DNA from: an uncultured Muribaculaceae bacterium | GTDB lineage: Bacteria; Bacteroidota; Bacteroidia; Bacteroidales; Muribaculaceae | Direction: 5' to 3' | Assembly (NCBI GenBank): GCA_910579305.1 | Contig: CAJTTA010000043.1 | Span: forward strand, 1 to 19,110 | Length of the DNA stretch: 19,110 nt | Part shown: piece after piece, positions 1-8,097 of the stretch | Layout: each line of letters begins with the position of its first letter | Numbering within the stretch: position 1 is the first letter of the stretch | Translations under genes and position numbers: made by a program | Notes under the pieces: generated by a model | What the model saw: only the letters and a program-made list of their open reading frames with translations | Told to the model about the DNA's origin: nothing | Database searches by the model: none

Positions 1-26
1 GATATATTAACTTAACTTTCAACTAC

Positions 27-45
27 TTCGGTAATTTTTACCGAA
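27..45. repeat. Short perfect inverted repeat (TTCGGTAA / TTACCGAA)
   Basis: Two 8-base arms at 27-34 and 38-45 are exact reverse complements separated by three T residues. A run of A follows at 53-60, so on the minus strand this could read as a hairpin, but it lacks the GC-rich stem of a good terminator. It could equally be an operator. No protein is assigned to it. Confidence 0.45.
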
Positions 46-78
46 TCATTGTAAAAAAAAGCGCGATAGTTCTTTCAT

Positions 79-130
79 TATCCGCATCCGGCATTAAGGT
101 CTGATATGCCGGGTGCGGGTATATTTTTCT
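79..130 (+). terminator. Intrinsic terminator of an upstream rightward gene
   Basis: The arms at 82-93 and 107-118 pair over 12 bases with one G-U wobble, and the stem extends weakly to 79 and 121. The loop is 13 bases. A T-rich run (TATATTTTTCT) follows directly. This is a classic rho-independent terminator on the plus strand, implying a gene that ends left of the window. No coding sequence was recognised in bases 1-146. Confidence 0.75.
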
Positions 131-148
131 AAAAAAACATATTTGAAT

Positions 149-179
149 GTTGGACTTTACGAAAAAATGTTTAACTTTG
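149..179 (+). promoter_or_regulatory. Bacteroidota-type promoter for the large secreted protein
   Basis: TAACTTTG at 172-179 matches the Bacteroidota -7 consensus TAnnTTTG exactly. GTTG at 149-152, 19 bases upstream, matches the -33 TTTG at three of four bases. Transcription would start near 183, leaving a leader of about 70 bases before the ATG at 253. The site sits just after the upstream terminator, as expected for a new unit. Confidence 0.7.
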
Positions 180-252
180 TGCACGATACTTTTCCTGAAA
201 AACACACACATACAAAGGATCTCTTCTATAATCTCAAAGTTAAATTACGCTT

Positions 253-3200
253 ATGAAACATTGCGTTTTTCTTGTGACAGCGATCCTGATGACGTTGTCA
301 TTGGGCGCCGCACCCCCCGCGGCTCCCCACCACAATTATGCGCGCCGCCTGCCTAAGGCGGAGGGCGGAGTGAAATTTGCCGATTTTGCTATGCGTCCGC
401 GATCACACGCCCGTAGCGTCAATGAAGCCGGCGGCCATCCTGCTATGGCCGATGCCCGGTTCCGCTTATCCACCAACCCCTTTTCCGCGCAGACTCTCAA
501 GGCTCCCGACGGCACCGATCTGCTTGGTGCGATCACGTATGATGATACCTGGGGATGGAACAGCCGCGAGGGACTCTATAACATTCCCACCACCTCCGCG
601 TCGGGTATCTCGCTGCATAAGGAGACCAATATAAATGGAGCGGCATTCTATGCCGATGGCGCTGTATACACTCCTTACGTGGAAGACTGGGGCTTCATGG
701 TGCTGCGCAATTTCCTGCGCATAGACCCTCAGACGGGTAAATTCGAGACCGTAAACACAGAATTTACCGACCGATATGAAATTTTCTCAGCGGCATGGCT
801 CCCGAGGCGTAACTATGCTCTTGCCTACGGTCTCAATGCCTCCAAGAATCCTATGCTGCTTAAGCTTGATCTTCTGGGCAATGTCTCGGAGCTTGCTCCG
901 CTCGATGCGTCGATGAATTTCACCGGCGGCCTGTGTGTAGATGCTGCCGGCAAGGTATATGGCATGTCGTCGGCCGGCGATCTCTACACCATCTCGCTTT
1001 CCGACTATTCCTGCAGCAAGATAGGCTCCACCGGAGTCTCTACTCTTTATGCCACCGCTCTATGCTTTGACAATGACCGGGATATCATCTACTACACCAC
1101 ATGCTATGAAGAGGCAGTGAGCGGCTTCTATACCATAGACCCTGCTACGGGCGCAGCCACTAAGCGCTATGACTTCAACTCCTGCCTGCAGGTGCGCATG
1201 CTGCATCTCCCTGAGGCTGCGGCCGCAGCCGATGCGCCCGGCGCCCCGCGCGATGTGGAGATACTTTTCCCCGACGGAGGTCTTTCAGGCACACTCTCTT
1301 TCCTGCCTCCTGCCGTGACCTATGCCGGAGCTCCTGCCCAGGGCGAGCTTTCTTACTTTGTGGATATCGACGGAATGCAGGCTGCCACGGGCACCACATC
1401 ATATGGCGCGGAGAGAGTGACCGTGCCGGTATCGGTGAACGCTGCCGGCAATCATATCTTCCGCGTGTATTGCAGCAACGCTGCCGGTGACGGAGAGGAC
1501 TTTTCCGTTACTGCCTATATAGGCCCCGATGTGCCCCTGCCGGTGGAAAATGTGACGCTTTCCTATGCCGACGGACGCCTGAATCTCTCCTGGGATCCGC
1601 TGAAGGGCGAGAAGGGGGGCTTCATTGACCAGAGCAAAGTGACCTATACCATAATCCGCACGGACGGCCTCACCTCAGATGAAGTGGCGTATGGACATAA
1701 GAACACATCCTTCTCCGAGGTATTCCCCGAGCCTGCAGGACATGTATCTGTGATAAAATATAGTGTAAAAGCCGTATACAATGGCGTGATAACCGATCCC
1801 GTATTCTCCAATAAGGTGATGCTGGGCTATATCGCGCCTCCGCTGGATGAGAACTTCGCCACTGTCGCCGCTTTCGAGAGCCAGTTCATGGAAGTGGACA
1901 ATAACGGCGACGGCAAGACCTGGATGTATGATGACACGAAGGGAACAGGAGCCGTATCCTATCGCTATCACAGCGATAATAACGGTGATGACTATCTCGT
2001 GCTTCCCGCCATGAAGCTCACCAAGGGCAAGATCTACTTCTTCAGCTTCCTGGCCGGAGCTACCAATGAAGGCAACCCTGAACGCATAGCGGCATATGTG
2101 GGCAAGGCTCCCACGGCCGAAGCTCTCAATATAGAGCTTGTGAAACCCACAGTGATCGAACCGCCGCTGATGCTGGTGGACGGTCAGGTCACCGGCGTGC
2201 CATTTGAGAGCCGCTTCGTTCCCGAAGAAGACGGCATATACTACTTTGCCATCAAGGCATGTTCGGATCCATATATGTACCGTCTGTTTGTGACCGACAT
2301 ACATGTATCCGCTCCTCTTTCCACAGCCTCTCCGGGTCCTGTCACCGCTCTTGCCCTCACAGCCGACTCCGAGGGTGAGCCGGTAGTGGATATAGAATTT
2401 GACGCCCCCAAGGTGGATATCAACGGCGATCCTCTCTCGGCACTCGGCAAGATAGAGGTGTACCGCGGCGATGAACTTGTGGAGACAGTGACACCGGCCA
2501 TAGGCGCCCATGTGAAGGTGACTGACCGTGAAGCCGGTGAAGGAGATGTGACCTACACGGTGATCCCCTCCAATGAATATGGCGACGGCATAGCGCAGAG
2601 CGCTACAGTCTTTGTAGGCTTCAATGTGCCCGTGGCTCCGGCCTGGGTGAATGTGGAGAGCGGCAGCGACTACGGCGAGGTAGTGGTGAGCTGGAGTCCC
2701 GTCACTGAGGATATCAATGGCCTGACCCTGCCTGAGGTGGCTTATCGCGTGTGCATGTATGATGAGAATAAACGCGACTGGGTCACTGTAGACAATGATC
2801 TTGAAGAGACTTCATGCAAGGTGAGGGTGTGTGACCCCGAGGCCGAGCAGAACTTCGCCCAATTGGCAGTGCATGCCGTGAACTATACGGGTGAGAGCAC
2901 TCGCCGGGCAGCCTCAGTGATATGCGTGGGACGTCCTTATTCCATGCCATACTTTGAGAGCTTCAGGCAGAATACCCTGCTCGGAATCCAGACTCTCGCC
3001 GGAGGCGGAGGATGGGTGGGAGCCGACGACAATACGTTTACCGATCTTACCAGCCAGGATGGCGACGGAGCTTTTGCAGTCTTCATGGGTGGCCAGGCCG
3101 GCGACTCTTCACGGCTCTTCACCGGACGCATCCATATCGATGAAGATGCAGAAAATCCTGAATTCTCATTCTATTACTTCTGCACCTCACCCATCGACAA

Positions 3201-4776
3201 GAACAGCATTCAGGTTGTGGTGGATGAAGGCTCCGGATATATCGACCTCGGAGAGCCTTTCTTCGCAGGCTCGGGATCATCGCTGGAATGGAATCGTGTG
3301 AGCTTGGATCTCAGCCGCTACAGAGGCAAGGATGTGCAGCTCGGCATACAGGTTACAATGGGTGCCGGCACTCAGGGCACGGCGTTCGACAATTTCAGTG
3401 TGAAGAATCAGTCTGAGCATGACCTGGCTGCCGAAGTGCGTGTAGCCTCAAGCAGCGTGAAGCCCGGCGACAGACTCGGCATACAGGCCCAGGTGCTCAA
3501 TTATGGCAAGGTAGCGGAGCAGAGATTCAGTGTCGATCTGCTGATCAACGGCAAGGTTGTGGATACCAAGGAAGGCTCTTTGATCAATGCCGGAGAGAAG
3601 CAGGCGGTGCTCTTTGAGTATGAGATAAGCCCGGCAAGCCCGGAGACTCTCACCGTGGGGGTTCATGTAAATTGCGATGTGAATGACGGAAATTGGGATA
3701 ACAATTTCTCGCCCCTCGCTAAGGTAGATGTGATTCTGCCCGATTACCCGGCCGTGACCGACCTCAGTGGGGCCAAGGGTGAGGCAGGCGAAGTGTTGCT
3801 TTCCTGGAACGAGCCTGACTATGGAGGTATATACATCCGTACCACAGAGACTTTTGAGGAGGCCGATCCGTTTGCCACGATGAACGTGGGCAATACATGC
3901 GGATGGACTTTCCTGGATCGCGACGGAGGCCCGGTGGGTGGCATGCAGGGTCTTGAGATACCCAATGTGCCCGACAGTCGTCCGGCATCATTCTTCATCC
4001 TCGACGCCTCGGCCGAGGGCTTCAATGCCTCTTTCTCGGTGCATGGCGGCTCCAAGTGCCTGGCAGCCATATTCAATGTAGACCAGAGCACCAACGATGA
4101 CTGGGCTATATCTCCGGAACTGTGCGGCGAGGCGCAGACCATCTCCTTCTACGCACGTGCCTATGAGATGAGCCTGCCTGAGAAAATCGAGATTCTTTAT
4201 AGCTCTACCGATACTGATCCTCAGAGCTTCACTTCGGTGAAGACCATCTCAGGCATATCCACCGATCGCCAGCTCACATGGACCAGATGCAGCGCCGATC
4301 TGCCTGACGGCGCCAAGTACTTTGCAATACGCTACATAAGTACCAACACCTTCATGGTGATGATCGATGACATAACGTATATCCCGGCAGGAAGTGCGAT
4401 GCTTGCCCTGGAGGGCTACAATGTGTATCGCAATGGAATACGCATTAACTCCGAGCCTGTCAAGGCTAAAGAGTTTACCGACTTTGAGCCGGGCGAAGGC
4501 CCCGGTTACGTGGTGACGGCAGTCTACAATACGGGTGAGTCCCGTACCTCCAATGAGATCTTCCCGCTGGGCGGCTCCGTAGGCACTGTGGGCGACGCAG
4601 TGACCGTGAGAGGCTTGCGCGGAGCCATAGAAGTGCGTGGCACGGATCTCTGTGTTACTGTGGCCGACATGCAGGGACGTCTGATACACCGCGGCGAAGC
4701 CGGCATCATACCGGCCTCCCCGGGTGTCTACATCGTGCACTTCGGCCGTAAGGCGGCAAAAGTGATAGTGAAGTAA
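253..4776 (+). CDS. Large secreted mosaic protein with FN3-like and choice-of-anchor J-like modules, probable T9SS cargo
   Basis: This 1507-residue protein begins with a signal peptide (MKHCVFLVTAILMTLSLGAA), so it is exported. Residues about 45-320 look like an all-beta, possibly propeller-like region. Fibronectin III-like segments follow at about 330-530 and 690-895. Three jelly-roll segments of the cleaved-adhesin/choice-of-anchor J kind lie at about 530-690, 898-1055 and 1199-1380; they show the D-E/F-x-F opening, D-N-N-G-D-G-type loops and a late 'DDI' or 'FDNF' strand. A CARDB-like segment is at 1055-1163. The last 60 residues resemble a type A T9SS sorting domain (M-Q-G-R-L, GVYIV and a basic KVIVK end). 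It is a single-gene unit between its own promoter and terminator. Expected location is the cell surface or medium, with roles such as adhesion or glycan or protein binding. No catalytic motif was seen. Domain boundaries are judged by eye. Confidence 0.85.
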   Translation: MKHCVFLVTAILMTLSLGAAPPAAPHHNYARRLPKAEGGVKFADFAMRPRSHARSVNEAGGHPAMADARFRLSTNPFSAQTLKAPDGTDLLGAITYDDTWGWNSREGLYNIPTTSASGISLHKETNINGAAFYADGAVYTPYVEDWGFMVLRNFLRIDPQTGKFETVNTEFTDRYEIFSAAWLPRRNYALAYGLNASKNPMLLKLDLLGNVSELAPLDASMNFTGGLCVDAAGKVYGMSSAGDLYTISLSDYSCSKIGSTGVSTLYATALCFDNDRDIIYYTTCYEEAVSGFYTIDPATGAATKRYDFNSCLQVRMLHLPEAAAAADAPGAPRDVEILFPDGGLSGTLSFLPPAVTYAGAPAQGELSYFVDIDGMQAATGTTSYGAERVTVPVSVNAAGNHIFRVYCSNAAGDGEDFSVTAYIGPDVPLPVENVTLSYADGRLNLSWDPLKGEKGGFIDQSKVTYTIIRTDGLTSDEVAYGHKNTSFSEVFPEPAGHVSVIKYSVKAVYNGVITDPVFSNKVMLGYIAPPLDENFATVAAFESQFMEVDNNGDGKTWMYDDTKGTGAVSYRYHSDNNGDDYLVLPAMKLTKGKIYFFSFLAGATNEGNPERIAAYVGKAPTAEALNIELVKPTVIEPPLMLVDGQVTGVPFESRFVPEEDGIYYFAIKACSDPYMYRLFVTDIHVSAPLSTASPGPVTALALTADSEGEPVVDIEFDAPKVDINGDPLSALGKIEVYRGDELVETVTPAIGAHVKVTDREAGEGDVTYTVIPSNEYGDGIAQSATVFVGFNVPVAPAWVNVESGSDYGEVVVSWSPVTEDINGLTLPEVAYRVCMYDENKRDWVTVDNDLEETSCKVRVCDPEAEQNFAQLAVHAVNYTGESTRRAASVICVGRPYSMPYFESFRQNTLLGIQTLAGGGGWVGADDNTFTDLTSQDGDGAFAVFMGGQAGDSSRLFTGRIHIDEDAENPEFSFYYFCTSPIDKNSIQVVVDEGSGYIDLGEPFFAGSGSSLEWNRVSLDLSRYRGKDVQLGIQVTMGAGTQGTAFDNFSVKNQSEHDLAAEVRVASSSVKPGDRLGIQAQVLNYGKVAEQRFSVDLLINGKVVDTKEGSLINAGEKQAVLFEYEISPASPETLTVGVHVNCDVNDGNWDNNFSPLAKVDVILPDYPAVTDLSGAKGEAGEVLLSWNEPDYGGIYIRTTETFEEADPFATMNVGNTCGWTFLDRDGGPVGGMQGLEIPNVPDSRPASFFILDASAEGFNASFSVHGGSKCLAAIFNVDQSTNDDWAISPELCGEAQTISFYARAYEMSLPEKIEILYSSTDTDPQSFTSVKTISGISTDRQLTWTRCSADLPDGAKYFAIRYISTNTFMVMIDDITYIPAGSAMLALEGYNVYRNGIRINSEPVKAKEFTDFEPGEGPGYVVTAVYNTGESRTSNEIFPLGGSVGTVGDAVTVRGLRGAIEVRGTDLCVTVADMQGRLIHRGEAGIIPASPGVYIVHFGRKAAKVIVK

Positions 4777-4801
4777 CCGTTCATTTGTATTCATAGGAAA
4801 G

Positions 4802-4846
4802 CCGGCGGGCCTCTGCGCTATATGCGACAGGCCCGCCGGTATTTTT
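4802..4846 (+). terminator. Strong intrinsic terminator after the large secreted protein gene
   Basis: Perfect 11-base arms CCGGCGGGCCT (4802-4812) and AGGCCCGCCGG (4829-4839) enclose a 16-base loop and are followed by TATTTTT. It lies 25 bases after the stop codon. The GC-rich stem could also stop leftward transcription from the convergent DUF3109 unit, but the T-run on that side is short. Confidence 0.85.
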
Positions 4847-4864
4847 GTGAGAAAGTGGGGGGAA

Positions 4865-4882
4865 TCAGCCTAAAGGGGCTGA
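4865..4882. repeat. Small hairpin between convergent genes
   Basis: The 6-base arms TCAGCC (4865-4870) and GGCTGA (4877-4882) close a 6-base loop. It lies downstream of the DUF3109 stop and may help end that leftward transcript, but no T-run follows it. Support is weak. Confidence 0.35.
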
Positions 4883-4886
4883 ACGT

Positions 4887-4919
4887 TTAACTCGGCTTAA
4901 ATTCAAAACGCTCTCTTAG
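4887..4919 (-). repeat. Dispersed intergenic repeat, copy 1
   Basis: Read on the minus strand, this is CTAAGAGAGCG, then TTTT, then GAATTTAAGCCG, two variable bases and TTAA. A near-identical copy is at 19057-19088 on the plus strand, differing by three substitutions in the conserved part, one missing T and the two-base spacer. This copy overlaps the TAA stop of the DUF3109 gene. It is not coding over most of its length. The function is unknown: candidates are a transcript-end signal, a protein-binding site or a REP-like element. Confidence 0.6.
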
Positions 4920-5500
4920 TCCTTTGGGCGCGCAAGCCACTCGCGCGCCACAAGTTCCAGCTCGGCATACCAGTCGGCACCGAAGCGACGTGTGAGAGGC
5001 TCGCGCAGGAATTCATAGGCACGTATCCCCTTGCGCTTCCCCAGAGAGCGTGCCGGCCCGCATATCTTCCAGCGATGAAGATTCACGGCAGTCATCCCTC
5101 CTGGCAGCTCCTTGAGCCTGGCCGGGTAGAGATGGCAGCTCATAGGCTTGGTGTGAGGGGCGCGACCCTCGCGAAAAGCCTTCTCAAGGGCACACAGGCA
5201 CATGCCTCCGGGCGCATAGGTAGTGAAGACACAGTCGCGCCCGCACACTATGGAGGTGACAAGATCCCCCTCCTCGTCGACATATCCTGTGCCCTCGCTC
5301 TCTATCACCTTCAGGGCACCGGGAGTGAGATCATCTCTCACCAGAGGGAGCACATCATTGATGGCATCGAGTTCTTGCCTGGTCACGGGAGCACCGGCGT
5401 CACCCTCTATGCAACACTCGCCGCGGCAGGCCGCGAGGTCGCAATGAAAGAATTCTTCTATGAGATCGAGAGATACAAGCGTGTCTTTGATAAGAAGCAT
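4916..5500 (-). CDS. DUF3109 family cysteine-rich protein
   Basis: This 194-residue cytoplasmic protein has ten cysteines in clusters: C20, C25, C29 and C30 (CDLAACRGECC), C86 and C90, C101 and C103, C122 and C147, plus H123 beside C122. The pattern matches the DUF3109 family, common in Bacteroidota and generally suspected to bind metal or an Fe-S cluster (YkgJ-like). No biochemical role is established. The ATG at 5500 lies two bases after the TGA of the T9SS plug gene, so translation is probably coupled. It is the last gene of the ung leftward unit. No signal peptide or membrane segment was seen. The family call is confident; metal binding is inferred from the Cys pattern. Confidence 0.88.
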   Translation of the reverse strand: MLLIKDTLVSLDLIEEFFHCDLAACRGECCIEGDAGAPVTRQELDAINDVLPLVRDDLTPGALKVIESEGTGYVDEEGDLVTSIVCGRDCVFTTYAPGGMCLCALEKAFREGRAPHTKPMSCHLYPARLKELPGGMTAVNLHRWKICGPARSLGKRKGIRAYEFLREPLTRRFGADWYAELELVAREWLARPKD

Positions 5501-5502
5501 GG

Positions 5503-6762
5503 TCAGGGGCGTATTACGGCCACATTGAGCAGACGCGAATAGCGTGCTCCGGGCGGAGTGTAGTAAATATAGATAGTGTATTCGTTGCGCGTCTCATAAT
5601 GGTTGCCCTCTACGGGAGCCGGGTCGGGCTTGTCAGCCGGGTTATGTCCTCGCAGCACATAGCGGTAATTATAGGAGCCTTGCTTCAGGAGCATGGGCAG
5701 TGTATAAGTATGTGTCTCGGCATCCCATGTCATGCGGTTGGAGTCATCAAGACGGTGATGGGTAAACTCGCCGTCCACGTATACATCACCGTTCATCACC
5801 TGCGGGAAATCGAGAGTGAAATAGGTCTTGACATAGTCGGCGCCGAGGTCAGGGTCAGAGGCATTGTACTCATCCACCTTGAAGCGTCCGTACTGCGTGC
5901 GGTCATATTCATATGGGCGGTCGGCACGCTCCTCATCGGTGTTGAGCCAGGAGGAATAGGCACCGTTTTCCACGCCATTTCGTGCGATGTGCATGCCTGT
6001 ATAGTCAGTGCGCGTCGTCTCGAAACGCCGGAATTCATTGCCGGCCGGGAAGATAAGCTCCGGCCTGTGTTCATAGACAATGCTGCCGCCCTGCATTCGC
6101 AAGGGTTTTACACTCACGGCCGTGGAGGGATCGGAATTCTGCACCACGATTGCCTGGAGATCAGAGAATACGTCCTGCAGCTGGAAATTACCCGGTGAAA
6201 ACGTGAAGCTTACTTGCTGAAACTCCCCCGCACTGCCGCGGTCGGTGATATGGCTGGCCTCGCCGGTGATGGTACCTACGTTTTCACTGACGCAGAAGCG
6301 GGCCTGAAGCAGTGTGGAATCAGGCTCCTCTTCATCCCATACACGCAGCAGATAATTGCCTGAGATCAGGGGGTAGAGCTCCTGCGATGGTATGGAGATG
6401 CGGTAATTCACATAGTGTCGGAAGGTATTCTGAGAGTATGCATAGTCAGCCACCTCCGCTTCGTTGAAACCGGAGGCATACTCCGAGGGCAACAGGCCAG
6501 AAGGTTGCCACAAGGGGGTGAGATGCTCCAGGCTGCAGCGCATATACCTGTGTTCATCGCCGAGTTCATCGAAGCTCACATAGAGCGTCATGCGGCTGTC
6601 GCCGAGCCTGATTACCGGCGGAACGAGGAAATCGCCGTCGAGCTGCACCTTGAGGGTGCTGAATCCCGGGGCGAATATACCCGTGGCAGTGTCAGTCACA
6701 GCAGTTGCCGCCGTCGGTGTCAGAATGCCGAGCAATAGGGGTAGAAATCGTTCAGCCTTCAC
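5503..6762 (-). CDS. Type IX secretion system plug-type protein (DUF5103)
   Basis: This 419-residue protein starts with a signal peptide (KAERFLPLLLGILTPTAATA). It shows the two-part beta-rich architecture of DUF5103, now called the T9SS plug domain: an N-terminal part with 'LGDSRMTLYVSFDELG' and 'LLRVWDEEEPDST', and a C-terminal part with 'YVKTYFTLDFPQ', 'GDVYVDGEF' and 'GSYNYRYVLRG'. In Flavobacterium the plug protein binds the SprA translocon and closes its pore when PorV is absent. The start must be GTG at 6762, because an in-frame TAG lies two codons upstream and no ATG occurs before the signal peptide. The start overlaps the end of the preceding gene by 11 bases, which suggests translational coupling. 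Family assignment is strong; the sealing role is carried over from known homologues. Confidence 0.88.
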   Translation of the reverse strand: MKAERFLPLLLGILTPTAATAVTDTATGIFAPGFSTLKVQLDGDFLVPPVIRLGDSRMTLYVSFDELGDEHRYMRCSLEHLTPLWQPSGLLPSEYASGFNEAEVADYAYSQNTFRHYVNYRISIPSQELYPLISGNYLLRVWDEEEPDSTLLQARFCVSENVGTITGEASHITDRGSAGEFQQVSFTFSPGNFQLQDVFSDLQAIVVQNSDPSTAVSVKPLRMQGGSIVYEHRPELIFPAGNEFRRFETTRTDYTGMHIARNGVENGAYSSWLNTDEERADRPYEYDRTQYGRFKVDEYNASDPDLGADYVKTYFTLDFPQVMNGDVYVDGEFTHHRLDDSNRMTWDAETHTYTLPMLLKQGSYNYRYVLRGHNPADKPDPAPVEGNHYETRNEYTIYIYYTPPGARYSRLLNVAVIRP

Positions 6763-7156
6763 TCTCTATGTAATTATGATACATCTCTATGCCGGAATAT
6801 ATCAGCTCATTGCAGGGTATCTTGCGGGCCTTCAGGGCGGGGCACAGAGTGTCGCCGTGACGATCCAAGAAAGCTTTGTGAAGCGAGCGATAGGAGGCAT
6901 AGGCCGTAACCTTGTCGGCCGGCATGCCGGGAGTGCGCATTCCCTCGGCGAGAGCCATGGCCACAAGCACGCCGCAGGTGGATCCGGTTGTGCCGAGACC
7001 TCCACCCAGTGCCGTGCCGAGACGCAGACAGGCTTCCTGCGGGAGCATGAAGATGTCGGGGAAGGCTGAAAGGATGGACTGGGCGCAATTGTATCCTTTG
7101 GAGCGTGTCTCGCGTGCCAGTGCAAGACGGCGGTCGAGAGTGAGTGTGTCAGTCAT
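6752..7156 (-). CDS. C_GCAxxG_C_C family (redox/metal-type) protein
   Basis: This 134-residue cytoplasmic protein carries the features of the C_GCAxxG_C_C family: GYNCAQSIL (C24), a glycine-rich turn and cysteine at GGGLGTTGSTCG (C61), TLCPAL (C105) and C115. Members are small Cys-rich proteins of uncertain function, thought to bind a metal, cluster or other redox centre. The gene begins 28 bases downstream of ung and overlaps the T9SS plug gene by 11 bases, so it is probably the second gene of a four-gene operon. The ATG at 7156 is the natural start because helix-forming sequence (LALARETRSKGYNCAQ) follows at once. No signal peptide was seen. Function is unknown beyond the family label. Confidence 0.8.
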   Translation of the reverse strand: MTDTLTLDRRLALARETRSKGYNCAQSILSAFPDIFMLPQEACLRLGTALGGGLGTTGSTCGVLVAMALAEGMRTPGMPADKVTAYASYRSLHKAFLDRHGDTLCPALKARKIPCNELIYSGIEMYHNYIESEG

Positions 7157-7184
7157 ATTCTCTATATGATATTTAATTAGGTTC

Positions 7185-7847
7185 TTACCAGTGTATGGGT
7201 GTCAGGTTCCGGGAAATGAGATATTCATTTGCCTTGGAGAAATGCCGGCAACCGAAGAAGCCTCTGTAGGCCGACAGAGGGGAGGGGTGGGGAGCTGTCA
7301 GCACGAGATGTCGTGTGCGGTCTATGTGCTCTCCCATGCGCGCGGCGTCGCTGCCCCAGAGCAGGAACACGAGTCCTTGGCGGGCTTCGCTGAGCCGTTG
7401 CACGGCAGTGGAGGTGAGTGTCTCCCATCCGCGTCCGGCATGGCTGCGTGGGGCGCCCTGATTTACGGTGAGAGTGGCGTTGAGCAGGAGCACTCCCTGT
7501 GAGGCCCAGCGCGAGAGATCGCCATGGGGGGGAGTGGGAGCGCCGGTGTCGCTGCTCACCTCCTGGAGGATATTGCGCAGCGAGGGAGGGAAGGGCACTC
7601 CCGGATTTACGGAGAAACACAACCCGTTGGCCTGTCCCGGGCCATGATATGGATCCTGACCGATTATCACCACTTTCACATCAGGCACAGGACAGGAGTC
7701 GAATGCCGCGAATATGCGTGAGGCCGGGGGATATACCGGCCCGCTGGCATAAGCCTCTCTTACAAACGCAGCGAGGGAGAGGAAATAAGGTTTTTCCCAC
7801 TCCGATTCGAGCAGGGCTTTCCATGAACTGTCGATGCGTACATTCAT
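7185..7847 (-). CDS. ung: Uracil-DNA glycosylase (family 1)
   Basis: This enzyme removes uracil from DNA and starts base excision repair. All hallmark motifs are present in the 220 residues: the water-activating loop GQDPYH at 63-68 (catalytic D65), the uracil-binding LLNATLTV at 121-128 (N123), and the Leu-intercalation loop HPSPLSAYRG at 187-196 (H187). The length is typical of bacterial Ung. It is the first gene of a leftward unit, and a TATTTTTG box lies 23 bases upstream. It is divergent from tRNA-Arg. The start at 7847 gives the usual N-terminus ending with 'SWKALLESEW'. Confidence 0.97.
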   Translation of the reverse strand: MNVRIDSSWKALLESEWEKPYFLSLAAFVREAYASGPVYPPASRIFAAFDSCPVPDVKVVIIGQDPYHGPGQANGLCFSVNPGVPFPPSLRNILQEVSSDTGAPTPPHGDLSRWASQGVLLLNATLTVNQGAPRSHAGRGWETLTSTAVQRLSEARQGLVFLLWGSDAARMGEHIDRTRHLVLTAPHPSPLSAYRGFFGCRHFSKANEYLISRNLTPIHW

Positions 7848-7869
7848 AAATTGGTGGGGTTAATTGGTG

Positions 7870-7877
7870 CAAAAATA
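7870..7877 (-). promoter_or_regulatory. Candidate -7 box for ung
   Basis: Read on the minus strand, the site is TATTTTTG, an exact fit to TAnnTTTG, placing transcription start near 7866 and giving a leader of about 19 bases. The -33 position (CCTG at 7900-7897) fits the consensus poorly, so support is moderate to low. Confidence 0.4.
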
Positions 7878-7907
7878 GCGAAAATCTGTGAGAAAACAGG
7901 TAGGGGC

Positions 7908-7938
7908 TATGAAAAAACGGAAAAAATTGCTAACTTTG
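7908..7938 (+). promoter_or_regulatory. Promoter for tRNA-Arg
   Basis: TAACTTTG at 7931-7938 is an exact TAnnTTTG box, and TATG at 7908-7911, 19 bases upstream, is a three-of-four match to TTTG. The start would be near 7942, giving an unusually long leader of about 80 bases before the tRNA. The same -7 octamer serves the large secreted protein at 172-179. Confidence 0.65.
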
Positions 7939-7981
7939 CAGTCTCAACAAAGCATCATCTCCGTTGTGCGGATGGATGCCG

Positions 7982-8020
7982 GTTGCCTCGGGAAAGCGTC
8001 CCGGGCAGAGAAATATTTTT
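7982..8020 (+). promoter_or_regulatory. Hairpin and A/T run in the tRNA-Arg leader
   Basis: Between the tRNA promoter and the tRNA, the sequence CGGGA AAGCG TCCCG forms a 5-base-pair hairpin, extendable by two pairs including one wobble. It is followed by AGAGAAATATTTTT ending at 8020. The layout resembles a weak terminator or attenuator, or a processing signal for the 5' end of the tRNA precursor. Nothing else was found in 7943-8024. Confidence 0.35.
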
Positions 8021-8024
8021 ACAT

Positions 8025-8096
8025 GCCCCTGTAGTTTAATGGATAAAATAGAGGATTCCGGTTCCTCAGTTTAGGGTTCGATTCCCTACGGGGGTA
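8025..8096 (+). tRNA. tRNA-Arg, anticodon CCG
   Basis: The sequence folds into a standard cloverleaf. The acceptor arms are GCCCCTG (8025-8031) and CGGGGGT (8089-8095), with G-U at the first and sixth pairs, and the discriminator is A8096. The anticodon stem is GAGGA (8051-8055) with TCCTC (8063-8067), enclosing the loop TTCCGGT, so the anticodon is CCG at 8058-8060 and it reads CGG (Arg). The T arm has TTCGATT. CCA is not encoded, so it would be added after transcription. The gene has its own promoter and terminator and stands alone between two leftward units. Confidence 0.95.
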
Positions 8097-8097
8097 C

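Noticed and set aside
147..356. 69-codon plus-strand frame at the left end
   Set aside because: It overlaps the promoter and the start of the secreted protein gene in another frame and has no similarity I recognise.
1675..2511. 278-codon minus-strand open frame inside the large secreted protein gene
   Set aside because: It is the antisense shadow of a strongly supported gene and has no recognisable domain.
8014..8021. TATTTTTA as a promoter directly at the tRNA
   Set aside because: The last base does not fit TAnnTTTG and no -33 box is found at 19 bases; the box at 7931 is better.
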